Shown here: positions 1 through 6,764 of the stretch, one piece after another | Position numbering within the stretch: the first letter of the stretch is position 1 | Layout: each line of letters opens with the position of its first letter | Source of the DNA: an uncultured Sphingomonas sp. | GTDB lineage: Bacteria > Pseudomonadota > Alphaproteobacteria > Sphingomonadales > Sphingomonadaceae | Direction of reading: 5' to 3' | DNA: 9,165 bases | NCBI GenBank assembly: GCA_946886645.1 | Contig: CAMPIY010000061.1 | Coordinates: forward strand, 1-9,165 | Notes under the pieces: model-generated | Database searches by the model: none | What the model saw: the letters and a program-made list of their open reading frames with translations, nothing else | What the model was told of the DNA's origin: nothing | Made by a program: the position numbers and the translations under genes

Positions 1-737
1 ACCGCTACAGCGTGAACGAGTTCAGCCAGTTCACCGGCGCGGAAATGATGGCGCGGAAATATGGCTTCGCTCGCCACGAACTTGATGCGTTCGCACTTGG
101 AAGCCATCGCAAAGCAGCGGCAGCCGCGGACAACGGCGTATTCGAGCGGGAGATTCTGGCGCTCGACGGCGTCGACAAGGAAGGCAATTCCCGACGGCAT
201 GACCGGGACGAGGGAATCCGCACGGACGCAAGCCCCGAAGGACTTGCTGAGCTAAAAACGCTGGTTGCCGATGGCATCATTACGGCCGGCAATGCCAGCC
301 AGGTTTGCGACGGCGCGTCCGGTGTGTTGGTCGTTTCGGAACGGGCCTTGAATGACCATGGCCTGACTCCTCTCGCCCGCATCGACAATCTCACGGTCAC
401 CGCCGGCGATCCCGTCATCATGCTGGAGGAGCCCATTCCGGCTACCCGGCGGGCCCTGGATCGGTCGGGCCGCAGGCTTGAGGAAATCGACCTTTACGAG
501 GTCAACGAAGCTTTCGCGCCGGTGCCGCTTGCCTGGCTCAAAGAAATCGGTGCCGATCCCGAAAGGCTAAACGTCAACGGCGGCGCGATCGCGCTCGGGC
601 ATCCGCTCGGCGCCAGCGGCACGAAGCTGATGGCGACCCTGATCCATGCGCTCCGCGCTCGCGGCAAACGCTTCGGCCTTCAAACCATGTGCGAAGGCGG
701 CGGAATCGCCAATGTGACGATCGTCGAGGCGCTTTAG
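1..737 (+). CDS. Thiolase / acetyl-CoA C-acyltransferase, 3' part
   Basis: The reading frame is open from the left edge (first full codon at 3) to TAG at 735-737, giving 244 residues; a whole thiolase has about 390, so roughly the first 150 are outside the window. Thiolases cleave 3-ketoacyl-CoA with CoA, or condense two acyl-CoAs, in beta-oxidation and related pathways in the cytoplasm. Visible family motifs are NEAFA, the glycine-rich NVNGGAIALGHPLGASG stretch carrying the catalytic His of GHPLG, and the C-terminal MCEGGG block carrying the second catalytic Cys. The nucleophilic N-terminal Cys is off-window. The segment EEPIPATRRAL and the VPLAWL stretch resemble thiolases of the FadA5/steroid or fatty-acid type, but the substrate cannot be told from this part. 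A GTG at 12 lies inside the gene and is not the start. The gene converges with dnaE2, leaving 62 bp between their stops. Confidence 0.93.
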   Translation, partial: RYSVNEFSQFTGAEMMARKYGFARHELDAFALGSHRKAAAAADNGVFEREILALDGVDKEGNSRRHDRDEGIRTDASPEGLAELKTLVADGIITAGNASQVCDGASGVLVVSERALNDHGLTPLARIDNLTVTAGDPVIMLEEPIPATRRALDRSGRRLEEIDLYEVNEAFAPVPLAWLKEIGADPERLNVNGGAIALGHPLGASGTKLMATLIHALRARGKRFGLQTMCEGGGIANVTIVEAL

Positions 738-745
738 GCCCCAGT

Positions 746-766
746 AGCGAAATTGACCCTTTCGCT
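746..766. terminator. Candidate bidirectional hairpin between converging genes
   Basis: AGCGAAA (746-752) and TTTCGCT (760-766) form a perfect 7-bp stem with a 7-nt loop, in the 62-bp gap between the thiolase and dnaE2 stops. Its place between converging genes fits a shared terminator. The stem has only three G:C pairs and no clear T-run follows on either strand, so it may act weakly or not at all. Confidence 0.3.
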
Positions 767-799
767 TGGAATGCCGTTCTTTCTCGCTTTGCCGTCTCC

Positions 800-3700
800 C
801 TAATGGAAATCCCTTGAGCGGGGCAGGATGCGGACGTTGCGGGGGTGGCCGTTGCCGCGCGGCATCTGGGGATGGGCGATCTCGTCGGAATAGGATGGCT
901 GGGGCTGGATCGGGCAATCGTTCGTCAGGCGCTCGAGCTCGTCCGAGCGATCGTGGACGCGGGTCGCCATCAGGTGGACGACGCCTTCGCGGCTGCGTTG
1001 GATGACGCCCTCGATGACCATCAGCCGCGACGCCATGACCGCCTGGCGCTGCGAATTCATCAGCCGCGCCCAGAGGAGCGCGTTGGCGATTCCTGTTTCG
1101 TCCTCGATGGTGATGAAGACCGCATTGCCCTTGCCGGGCCGCTGGCGGCACAGGACGACCCCGGCGGTCTTCACTCGCGCGCCGTTCCGGCCAGCCGAGA
1201 TTTCGGCGCAGCTGAGCACGCCTTCGGAGCGGAAAAGGCCGCGGAGAAAGGCCATCGGATGTGCCTTCAGCGACAGCCGGGTCATCTGATAATCGGTTGC
1301 GACATGCTCGGAGAGCGGCATGGCGGGAAGTGCGACTTCCGGTTCCTGCGCCAGTTCGGCCGCTCGGGCCGCGGCGAACAAGGGCAATTCGCCTTCCGGC
1401 ATCCTCCTGGCATCCCAAAGCGCTTCGCGGCGATCGAGTCCGATCGAGCGGCAAGCGTCGGCGTCGGCGAGCAGGCGAAGAGCGCGGAAAGGAAGGCCTG
1501 CACGCCTTGCCAGTGCTTCGACGCAGTCAAAAGGCCGATCGGTTCGAGCGGCCAGCAGCAGCTTCGCCCATTCTTCGCGAAAACCGTCTATCTGCCGGAA
1601 CCCCAGTCTCAGCGCCAAGGAATCATCGCCGCGCTGTTCGAGGACGCTGTCCCAATGGCTCGAATTGATATCGACCTCACGCACTTCGACCCCATGTTCG
1701 CGCGCGTCGCGGACGAGCTGGGCTGGCGCGTAAAAGCCCATCGGCTGCGAATTGAGCAAGGCGCAGGTGAAGACCGCCGGATGATGGCATTTCAGCCATG
1801 ACGAAACATAGGCGAGATGCGCGAATGCCTGGGCATGGCTTTCGGGGAAGCCATAGTCACCGAAACCCTTGATCTGGTTGAAGCAGCGCTGGGCGAAATC
1901 GGGCTGATAGCCGCGCTGGACCATGCCGCCGATCATCTTCTTTTCCAGCTTGTGGATGGTGCCCGGGCTGCGGAAGGTCGCCATCGCGCGGCGCAACTCA
2001 TTGGCCTCCGCCGCCGAGAAACCGGCGGCGACGATGGCGAGCTTCATCGCCTGTTCCTGGAACAGGGGCACGCCGCAGGTGCGGCCGAGCACATCCCTCA
2101 ATTCGTCGGGATCGTGCGGCGGATGGGGTGAGGGGAATTCGATCGGCTCCTCGCCGTTGCGGCGGCGCAGATAGGGGTGGACCATGTCGCCCTGGATCGG
2201 ACCGGGCCTGACGATCGCGACCTGGATGACGAGGTCGTAAAACTCCTTGGGTTTCAGCCGCGGGAGCATGTTGATCTGCGCGCGGCTTTCGACCTGGAAA
2301 GTGCCGATGCTGTCGCCCTTCCGAAGCATCGCATAGACCGTATCGTCATCGGCGGGGACATTGTTGAGATGATGGTCGCCAAGCCCGTGCAGGCGCATCA
2401 GGTCGAAGCTCTTGCGGATTGCAGTGAGCATGCCGAGCGCCAGCACATCGACCTTCATCAGGCCGAGCGCGTCGATGTCGTCCTTGTCCCATTCGATGAA
2501 GGTCCGGTCGTCCATCGCGGCGTTATGGATCGGCACGGTCTCGTCGAGCCGGTCCTCGGTCAGCACGAAGCCGCCGACATGTTGCGATAGATGGCGGGGG
2601 AAGTTCAGGATCCGCCCGACCAGGTCGTGCAGCCGCTCGATTTCCGGGTTGCCGGGATCCAGCCCCGTTTCGGAAATCCGATCCTCGTCGACATCGCCCC
2701 AATAGCCCCAGACCGTGCTGGTCATCCGGCTGGTCACATCCTCGCTGAGGCCCAGCACCTTGCCTACCTCGCGAACGGCGCTTCGCGAGCGGTAATGGAT
2801 GACGGTCGCGGCGATCCCGGCGCGGTGTCGGCCGTAGCGGCGATAGACATATTGCATCACCTCCTCGCGCCGCTCGTGCTCGAAATCGACGTCGATGTCG
2901 GGCGGTTCGCGCCGTTCCTCCGAAAGGAAGCGGGTGAAGAGAAGCTTCTCCTTGATCGGATCGACCGGAGTGATGTCGAGCAAATAGCAGACGAGCGAAT
3001 TGGCGGCCGAACCCCGGCCTTGGCATAAGATCGGCGGATCGAGTGAGCGGGCATATTTCACGACGTCATGAACGGTCAGGAAGTAGCAGGCGAAGTTGCA
3101 TTTCCCGATCAGACCAAGTTCCTCTTCGAGAACCTGCTTCATTTTCGGCGGAATGCCGTCGGGGTGGCGCTTGGCCGCTTCGGTTTCGACCAGATGCCTT
3201 AGCCAGCTTTGCGGCGTCCATCCTTCCGGCACCGGTTCATGCGGATATTCATACTTCAAGTCGTCGAGCGTGAAGTCCACGCGCTCCATCAGATCCTGCG
3301 TTGAAGCGATGGCTTCGGGACAGGCGGCAAACAGGCGCACCATTTCGGCGGAGCTTTTCAGGTGGCGCTCGGCATTGGCCTCAAGCTTCTGCCCGGCTTC
3401 AACCAAGGTTATCCCTTCGCGGATACAGGTCAGCACATCGTGGACCGGCCGCTCGTCCGGATCGGCATAAAGCGCATCGTTGGTCGCGAGCAGCGGAACG
3501 CTGGCAGCTTCCGCAACCTCCGCGAGACGTGTTAGCCGGCGCGCATCGTCGCCCCTTCGCGGCATGGTCGCGCCCAGCCAAACACGACTGGTCGCCTTGT
3601 CACGAAACGTGCGCAGCACTTCAATCAACGCACCGGGTTCGGCCTCCTCGATTTCCAGGCCATCATAAGCGACTGTCTTGCGCCGTGGCCGTTCCTCATT

Positions 3701-4117
3701 GGGCGAGGCATAAGGCATGACGATCAGCAGAAGATCGTCGAGAAATTCGAGAAGGTCGGCGAAGCGAAGGATGCAGCCGCCTTTTTCGGATCGGAGATTG
3801 CCGCGGCTCAACAGCCGGGTCAGCCGGCCCCAGCCGTATCGAGTTGCCGGATAGGCGATGATGTCGGGGGTCTCGTCGACGAACACCAGCCGGGCGCCGA
3901 CGACCAGCTTGAAATCGATGTCCCGATCGATTTCGTTGCGCGCTTCCCTGAGCGCGACATGCGCCCGCACGACGCCCGCGACCGTATTGCGGTCGGCAAT
4001 GCCGATGCCGGTCATGCCAAGCTGGATCGCCCGGGCTACCATGTCGGTCGGCTGCGAAGCTCCGCGCAGGAAGGAGAAATTGGTGGCGACGACCAGTTCG
4101 GCGAAACGCGTGCTCAT
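800..4117 (-). CDS. dnaE2: Error-prone DNA polymerase DnaE2 (ImuC)
   Basis: This is a 1105-residue C-family DNA polymerase alpha-like subunit, a usual length for DnaE2, which carries out damage-induced translesion synthesis with ImuA and ImuB. The order is: PHP-like domain (residues about 5-210, with NFSFLRGAS at 13-21); palm with GRGSAANSL (367-375), PDIDVDF (406-412; D409 and D411 match the catalytic DxD of DnaE) and KVDVLALG (555-562; D557 matches the third catalytic Asp); thumb and fingers to about 800; helix-hairpin-helix region around 840-900; OB fold (about 980-1055); and the typical DnaE2 tail HPRNVRILPRSRDFH. Start: ATG at 4117 overlaps the imuB stop (ATGA), and the protein from there begins with the family's usual FAELVVATNFSFLRG. 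A longer open frame runs further into imuB but that part is not DnaE-like. No exonuclease domain is seen. It is the last gene of the SOS operon. Confidence 0.97.
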   Translation of the reverse strand: MSTRFAELVVATNFSFLRGASQPTDMVARAIQLGMTGIGIADRNTVAGVVRAHVALREARNEIDRDIDFKLVVGARLVFVDETPDIIAYPATRYGWGRLTRLLSRGNLRSEKGGCILRFADLLEFLDDLLLIVMPYASPNEERPRRKTVAYDGLEIEEAEPGALIEVLRTFRDKATSRVWLGATMPRRGDDARRLTRLAEVAEAASVPLLATNDALYADPDERPVHDVLTCIREGITLVEAGQKLEANAERHLKSSAEMVRLFAACPEAIASTQDLMERVDFTLDDLKYEYPHEPVPEGWTPQSWLRHLVETEAAKRHPDGIPPKMKQVLEEELGLIGKCNFACYFLTVHDVVKYARSLDPPILCQGRGSAANSLVCYLLDITPVDPIKEKLLFTRFLSEERREPPDIDVDFEHERREEVMQYVYRRYGRHRAGIAATVIHYRSRSAVREVGKVLGLSEDVTSRMTSTVWGYWGDVDEDRISETGLDPGNPEIERLHDLVGRILNFPRHLSQHVGGFVLTEDRLDETVPIHNAAMDDRTFIEWDKDDIDALGLMKVDVLALGMLTAIRKSFDLMRLHGLGDHHLNNVPADDDTVYAMLRKGDSIGTFQVESRAQINMLPRLKPKEFYDLVIQVAIVRPGPIQGDMVHPYLRRRNGEEPIEFPSPHPPHDPDELRDVLGRTCGVPLFQEQAMKLAIVAAGFSAAEANELRRAMATFRSPGTIHKLEKKMIGGMVQRGYQPDFAQRCFNQIKGFGDYGFPESHAQAFAHLAYVSSWLKCHHPAVFTCALLNSQPMGFYAPAQLVRDAREHGVEVREVDINSSHWDSVLEQRGDDSLALRLGFRQIDGFREEWAKLLLAARTDRPFDCVEALARRAGLPFRALRLLADADACRSIGLDRREALWDARRMPEGELPLFAAARAAELAQEPEVALPAMPLSEHVATDYQMTRLSLKAHPMAFLRGLFRSEGVLSCAEISAGRNGARVKTAGVVLCRQRPGKGNAVFITIEDETGIANALLWARLMNSQRQAVMASRLMVIEGVIQRSREGVVHLMATRVHDRSDELERLTNDCPIQPQPSYSDEIAHPQMPRGNGHPRNVRILPRSRDFH

Positions 4118-5652
4118 GCGAACAGCCCGTGCAGATACCAGTCGGGACTGGCCTTCTCCGTGCCGTAAAGCCCGTGGCGGAAGATCCAGAAGCGGCGGCC
4201 GTCCGCATCCTCGACGCGGTAATAATCGCGGGTCAGGCCGCCCTTGCCAGACATATGCCCGTCCTTGCGGCGCCACCATTCGGACGCGATCCGCTCCGGC
4301 CCTTCGTAGCGGATGATCGAATGAGAGGCCCGCTGCCATTGGAACCGGCGCGGCGGGCCGTCGGGAATTTCGGCGATGACGTTGATCGGCTGCGGCGGGT
4401 CGAATAGCTGGAGCGGTCGAAGGGGCGGATCGCCTTCCTCCGGCTTGGGCCATTCGGCGTGCGCCGACCTGTCTTGTGCCGGAAGAGCGAACGCCGCCTG
4501 TTCCGGAATATGGCTGTCGTTGAGGAGGAGGCGCTGGATGCGGCGTTTGCCGAGCCGGGTGCTGAGCCGGTCGATCAGCCCTGCGATCTCGACCTCCGCC
4601 ACGCTCCTGCCTTCAAGCTGTAGTTGCTCCGGCGCCAGCGCCTCGGTCACGGGCACCGCCAGGCGGATCATGTCGTAACCAAAGCCGGGATCGAGCGGAT
4701 CGGCGAGGGAATCGATCCGTTCGTTGAACAGCCGGGCGAGCATCGCAACGTCCCGGGTCGGCAATCCCGTGTCGATCGCCAGGCGCGCGACATGGCCGTC
4801 GGTGCGGAACAGGCTGGCCTCGAAGCGGCGTCCGCCGACATCGCGCCGAGACATTGCTTCAGCCGCCTCGCGAGCCAATCCGGCAATCACCTTGATGGCC
4901 TGCTCGCTTCGCGCCAGAGGTTCGGCGAAACGCGCTTCGGTCCAGATGGCAGGCTCGGCACGGCGCGGCGTAATCCGTGCATCCTCCTCGCCAAGCAATC
5001 GGGCGAGGAGCGTCGGCAGGGTCTCACCGAAGCGCGCCGCGAGGGGTGCGCGAGGCCGGGTCGCAAGGTCGCCGATGGTCTTGAGACCGGCGCGACGCAG
5101 CGCGAGATGCGTCTCGGCTTCGACCCGCAGCGCCGCGACCGGCAGCGCCTCCACTTCGCTTCCGCCGAACTCGGCAAGGGCAAGCGCGGCATCGGGTGTC
5201 GAGGCTCGCGCCATCCTTGCCGTCAGGCCAAGCCGATCGAGCCGGAGAGCAAGATCGCTGGCTAGGCCGATTTCGCCATTGGGGAAGCGGTGCGCGCAAC
5301 CGTTGATGTCGAGGATCAGCCCATGCGGGGGATCGGTCGTCGCCATCGGCGTATAGCGCTCGCAGCCGTCGGCCAGCCATTCGAGCAAAGCGAGGTCAGC
5401 TGCCGGGTCATGGTCGATCGCGGCAAGTTCGGGCACACGGGCACGCGCATCGGCCAGGCCAAGCCCCGGAGTAAGGCCGAGCTTCAATGCATGCATATCG
5501 AGGGCCGCCAGGCGCATCGCGCCGCGCACCTTCTCGACCAGCGCGAACGGGACGTCAGGCGGCGCGGCGTCCGACCGCCTGACCCGCTCCGCCGGTAGCA
5601 ACGGCAGGAACACCGCCAGATAGCGGCGCCTGGTCAAATGATTGTCGGTCAC
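4114..5652 (-). CDS. imuB: ImuB, catalytically inactive Y-family polymerase-like protein
   Basis: This 512-residue protein is of usual ImuB length. In the imuABC mutasome it is the hub that binds ImuA, DnaE2 and the beta clamp. The N-terminus (RRYLAVFLPLLPAERV, residues 9-24) matches the Y-family palm start but lacks the metal-binding Asp of active polymerases; the second acidic motif is replaced by LDINGCAHRF (114-123), as is normal for ImuB. A little-finger-like domain covers roughly 235-380. PLQLF (413-417) resembles the clamp-binding pentapeptide. The C-terminus ends with a conserved region: WWRRKDGHMSGKGGLTRDYY (459-478) and a final DWYLHGLFA. The start is GTG at 5652, chosen because conserved sequence begins within ten residues and GGAG (5663-5660) lies 7 nt upstream. 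The first 33 codons overlap the end of imuA; the stop overlaps the dnaE2 start by 4 nt. Confidence 0.95.
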   Translation of the reverse strand: MTDNHLTRRRYLAVFLPLLPAERVRRSDAAPPDVPFALVEKVRGAMRLAALDMHALKLGLTPGLGLADARARVPELAAIDHDPAADLALLEWLADGCERYTPMATTDPPHGLILDINGCAHRFPNGEIGLASDLALRLDRLGLTARMARASTPDAALALAEFGGSEVEALPVAALRVEAETHLALRRAGLKTIGDLATRPRAPLAARFGETLPTLLARLLGEEDARITPRRAEPAIWTEARFAEPLARSEQAIKVIAGLAREAAEAMSRRDVGGRRFEASLFRTDGHVARLAIDTGLPTRDVAMLARLFNERIDSLADPLDPGFGYDMIRLAVPVTEALAPEQLQLEGRSVAEVEIAGLIDRLSTRLGKRRIQRLLLNDSHIPEQAAFALPAQDRSAHAEWPKPEEGDPPLRPLQLFDPPQPINVIAEIPDGPPRRFQWQRASHSIIRYEGPERIASEWWRRKDGHMSGKGGLTRDYYRVEDADGRRFWIFRHGLYGTEKASPDWYLHGLFA

Positions 5653-6301
5653 GATTCCACTCCAGCCGGGCCTCGATCCCGGCGATTCCGCCGCGATGGC
5701 GGAGCAGCGTCACATCGAACGCCGGGGCACCCGGCGCGTTGGCGGGCAGCGGCGTCGAAGGCGCGCTTGCCACTTGCCACCGGCTATGGGCGGCGCTGGG
5801 CATTGGCTCGACCCCCGTGCGCAACAGCAATGTCATCACCCCGCTCTGTCCGGCGGCAAGCGCCAACCGGCGAGAGGCGGTGAGGTCGAGGGCGGGTGCC
5901 TTGCCGATCGGCTCGATGATCACCGCACCGACTGCACCGCATCGCGTGATGTCGGCCCCGGCCCTGAGGGCGGCAATGGTATCGGGCGCTTCGACCAGGA
6001 ACAGGATATCCGGAGGGATGCCCAGTCCGGCCAAACCATGGCCATATGGTCTTCCGCCAAGCCGGGCTTTCGTTTCCCGCACCCAGAATATGGGCTTAGC
6101 CCGATTGGCACGGCATGCGAGGAGCAGGGCAAAGGCCATGGCACTCGTTGCATCGCTGGTGACGGCATAAATTTCATGCAGCGCTGCTCGAGCGAGGCCG
6201 CCGCCCAGCCGCTCATCCAACGCCTCCGCCCCAAAGGAAACCTGCCCGGCCTGGATTCCGCAGCCGGTTGCCAACCGGCTTCGCATTAGCGACCCGGACA
6301 T
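5555..6301 (-). CDS. imuA: ImuA, RecA-like mutasome accessory protein
   Basis: This 248-residue protein is an ImuA family member, a RecA/SulA-related factor needed with ImuB and DnaE2 for SOS mutagenesis. Evidence is the segment VSFGAEALDERLGGGLARAALHEIY (residues 21-45), typical of the ImuA N-terminal region; a core with IFWVRETKARLG (71-82) and GAVIIEP (125-131); and the C-terminal FDVTLLRHRGG (195-205) followed by ARLEWNRDRQSF (211-222). No Walker A GKT/GKS is present; AVTSDATSA (46-54) sits where a P-loop would be. The start is ATG at 6301. The frame is closed 11 codons upstream (TGA at 6334-6332) and has no other start codon in that stretch; a second Met is at residue 6. No Shine-Dalgarno is seen, but the ATG overlaps the TAA of a short upstream ORF (TAATG), so translation may be coupled. 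It is followed directly by imuB. Confidence 0.92.
   Translation of the reverse strand: MSGSLMRSRLATGCGIQAGQVSFGAEALDERLGGGLARAALHEIYAVTSDATSAMAFALLLACRANRAKPIFWVRETKARLGGRPYGHGLAGLGIPPDILFLVEAPDTIAALRAGADITRCGAVGAVIIEPIGKAPALDLTASRRLALAAGQSGVMTLLLRTGVEPMPSAAHSRWQVASAPSTPLPANAPGAPAFDVTLLRHRGGIAGIEARLEWNRDRQSFDQAPLSGGVPAVATGGAGQAVGRRAA
5660..5663 (-). promoter_or_regulatory. Ribosome binding site of imuB
   Basis: GGAG on the minus strand, 7 nt before the GTG at 5652. It lies inside the imuA coding sequence and supports the GTG start, and with it the 98-nt overlap between imuA and imuB. Confidence 0.6.
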
Positions 6302-6444
6302 TATAGCAGCCGATATTGCGCTTCGTCCGCATCACGAAGCTTCCAACGATCCAGCTCTCGATCAATATGTCCCGTTCCCACGCTTGAAGGCCGGATTGCG
6401 AAAAACAGACGGTTCAAGGGGATCAGCTCATGTTTCATCATCAT
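6301..6444 (-). CDS. Candidate small protein (47 aa), first cistron of the SOS operon
   Basis: A short frame lies between the LexA box and imuA and ends in TAA at 6303-6301, sharing one base with the imuA ATG (TAATG). It opens with three ATG codons in a row (6444, 6441, 6438); GGGA at 6449-6446 is 7 nt before the third, which favours that one. An in-frame ATG at 6477 would give 58 residues but lies at the LexA box. The product starts MMMKHEL, has NRLFFAIRP at residues 11-19, then a charged stretch with RELDRWKLRDADEAQY (29-44), and ends RLL. I do not recognise it as a described protein. RLFFAIRP recalls the start of LigT/ThpR 2'-5' RNA ligases, but the remainder does not show that family's HxT motifs. 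About half of its third codon positions are G or C, lower than expected for this GC-rich DNA, which argues for caution. It could be a genuine small SOS protein, a leader peptide, or a gene remnant. Confidence 0.45.
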   Translation of the reverse strand: MMMKHELIPLNRLFFAIRPSSVGTGHIDRELDRWKLRDADEAQYRLL

Positions 6445-6458
6445 TTCCCGAGTCGTAT

Positions 6459-6473
6459 GTTCTCTATATGTTC
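6459..6473. promoter_or_regulatory. LexA-binding SOS box of the imu operon
   Basis: GTTCTCTATATGTTC is an exact match to the alphaproteobacterial LexA site GTTC-N7-GTTC. It lies about 160 bp upstream of imuA and 15 bp upstream of the short ORF. LexA bound here would repress the operon until RecA-driven cleavage after DNA damage. TATAGA on the minus strand (6468-6463) inside the box could serve as a -10, but I found no convincing -35. The rest of the 282-bp gap between imuA and the tRNA shows only the short ORF and a doubtful 23-codon frame on the + strand. Confidence 0.85.
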
Positions 6474-6583
6474 TCATGATGGAAGAGAGTCGAGCGAAAT
6501 GAAGGCCATGGCGACAAGCGGCGAGGGCAGCTCAACAGCCCAGTGCTACGTCTGGCGGCTGCGAATTTGAGCGAACAAATGTG

Positions 6584-6674
6584 TGGCGGAGCGGGAGGGA
6601 TTCGAACCCTCGATACGGTTTTGCCGTATACTCACTTTCCAGGCGAGCGCCTTCGACCACTCGGCCACCGCTCC
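6584..6674 (-). tRNA. tRNA-Ser (anticodon GGA)
   Basis: A full class II tRNA on the minus strand. The acceptor stem GGAGCGG pairs with CCGCTCC (6674-6668 with 6594-6588), followed by discriminator G and an encoded CCA (6586-6584). D-arm GCC/GGC; anticodon stem CTCGC/GTGAG around loop CTGGAAA, with GGA at 6640-6638 reading UCC and, by wobble, UCU; long variable arm with a 6-bp stem ATACGG/CCGTAT, as expected for serine; T-arm GAGGG-TTCGAAT-CCCTC. All arms pair. Confidence 0.97.
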
Positions 6675-6695
6675 GCATATCGCTGGAAGGCCGGT

Positions 6696-6724
6696 CATCT
6701 AGGGAAGCTCGTGCAAATGGGCAA
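6696..6724 (-). promoter_or_regulatory. Possible promoter of tRNA-Ser
   Basis: TTGCCC (6724-6719) and TAGATG (6701-6696) are 17 bp apart on the minus strand and would start transcription about 14 nt before the mature tRNA end. The -10 match is poor, so this is tentative. Confidence 0.3.
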
Positions 6725-6764
6725 GCTTGCCGCTTGGGGCCTTCGCCCACTATGCCGATTCGGT

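Noticed and set aside
567..1454. Minus-strand 295-codon frame bridging dnaE2 and the thiolase
   Set aside because: It is very rich in Arg, Pro and Gly, crosses the convergent gap, and runs antisense to conserved thiolase motifs.
845..1801. 318-codon + strand frame opposite dnaE2, and similar long frames opposite imuB and inside the thiolase
   Set aside because: Long antisense frames are expected in GC-rich DNA; none shows family motifs, while the opposite strand is clearly coding.
4118..4453. N-terminal extension of 112 residues on DnaE2
   Set aside because: The extra part is imuB read in another frame, rich in Arg and Pro and unlike DnaE; DnaE2 starts at the ATGA overlap at 4117.
6584..6674. 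tRNA-Ser as an integration site for the neighbouring imu cassette
   Set aside because: No second copy of the tRNA 3' end was seen elsewhere in the window, and there is no integrase or other mobile gene.
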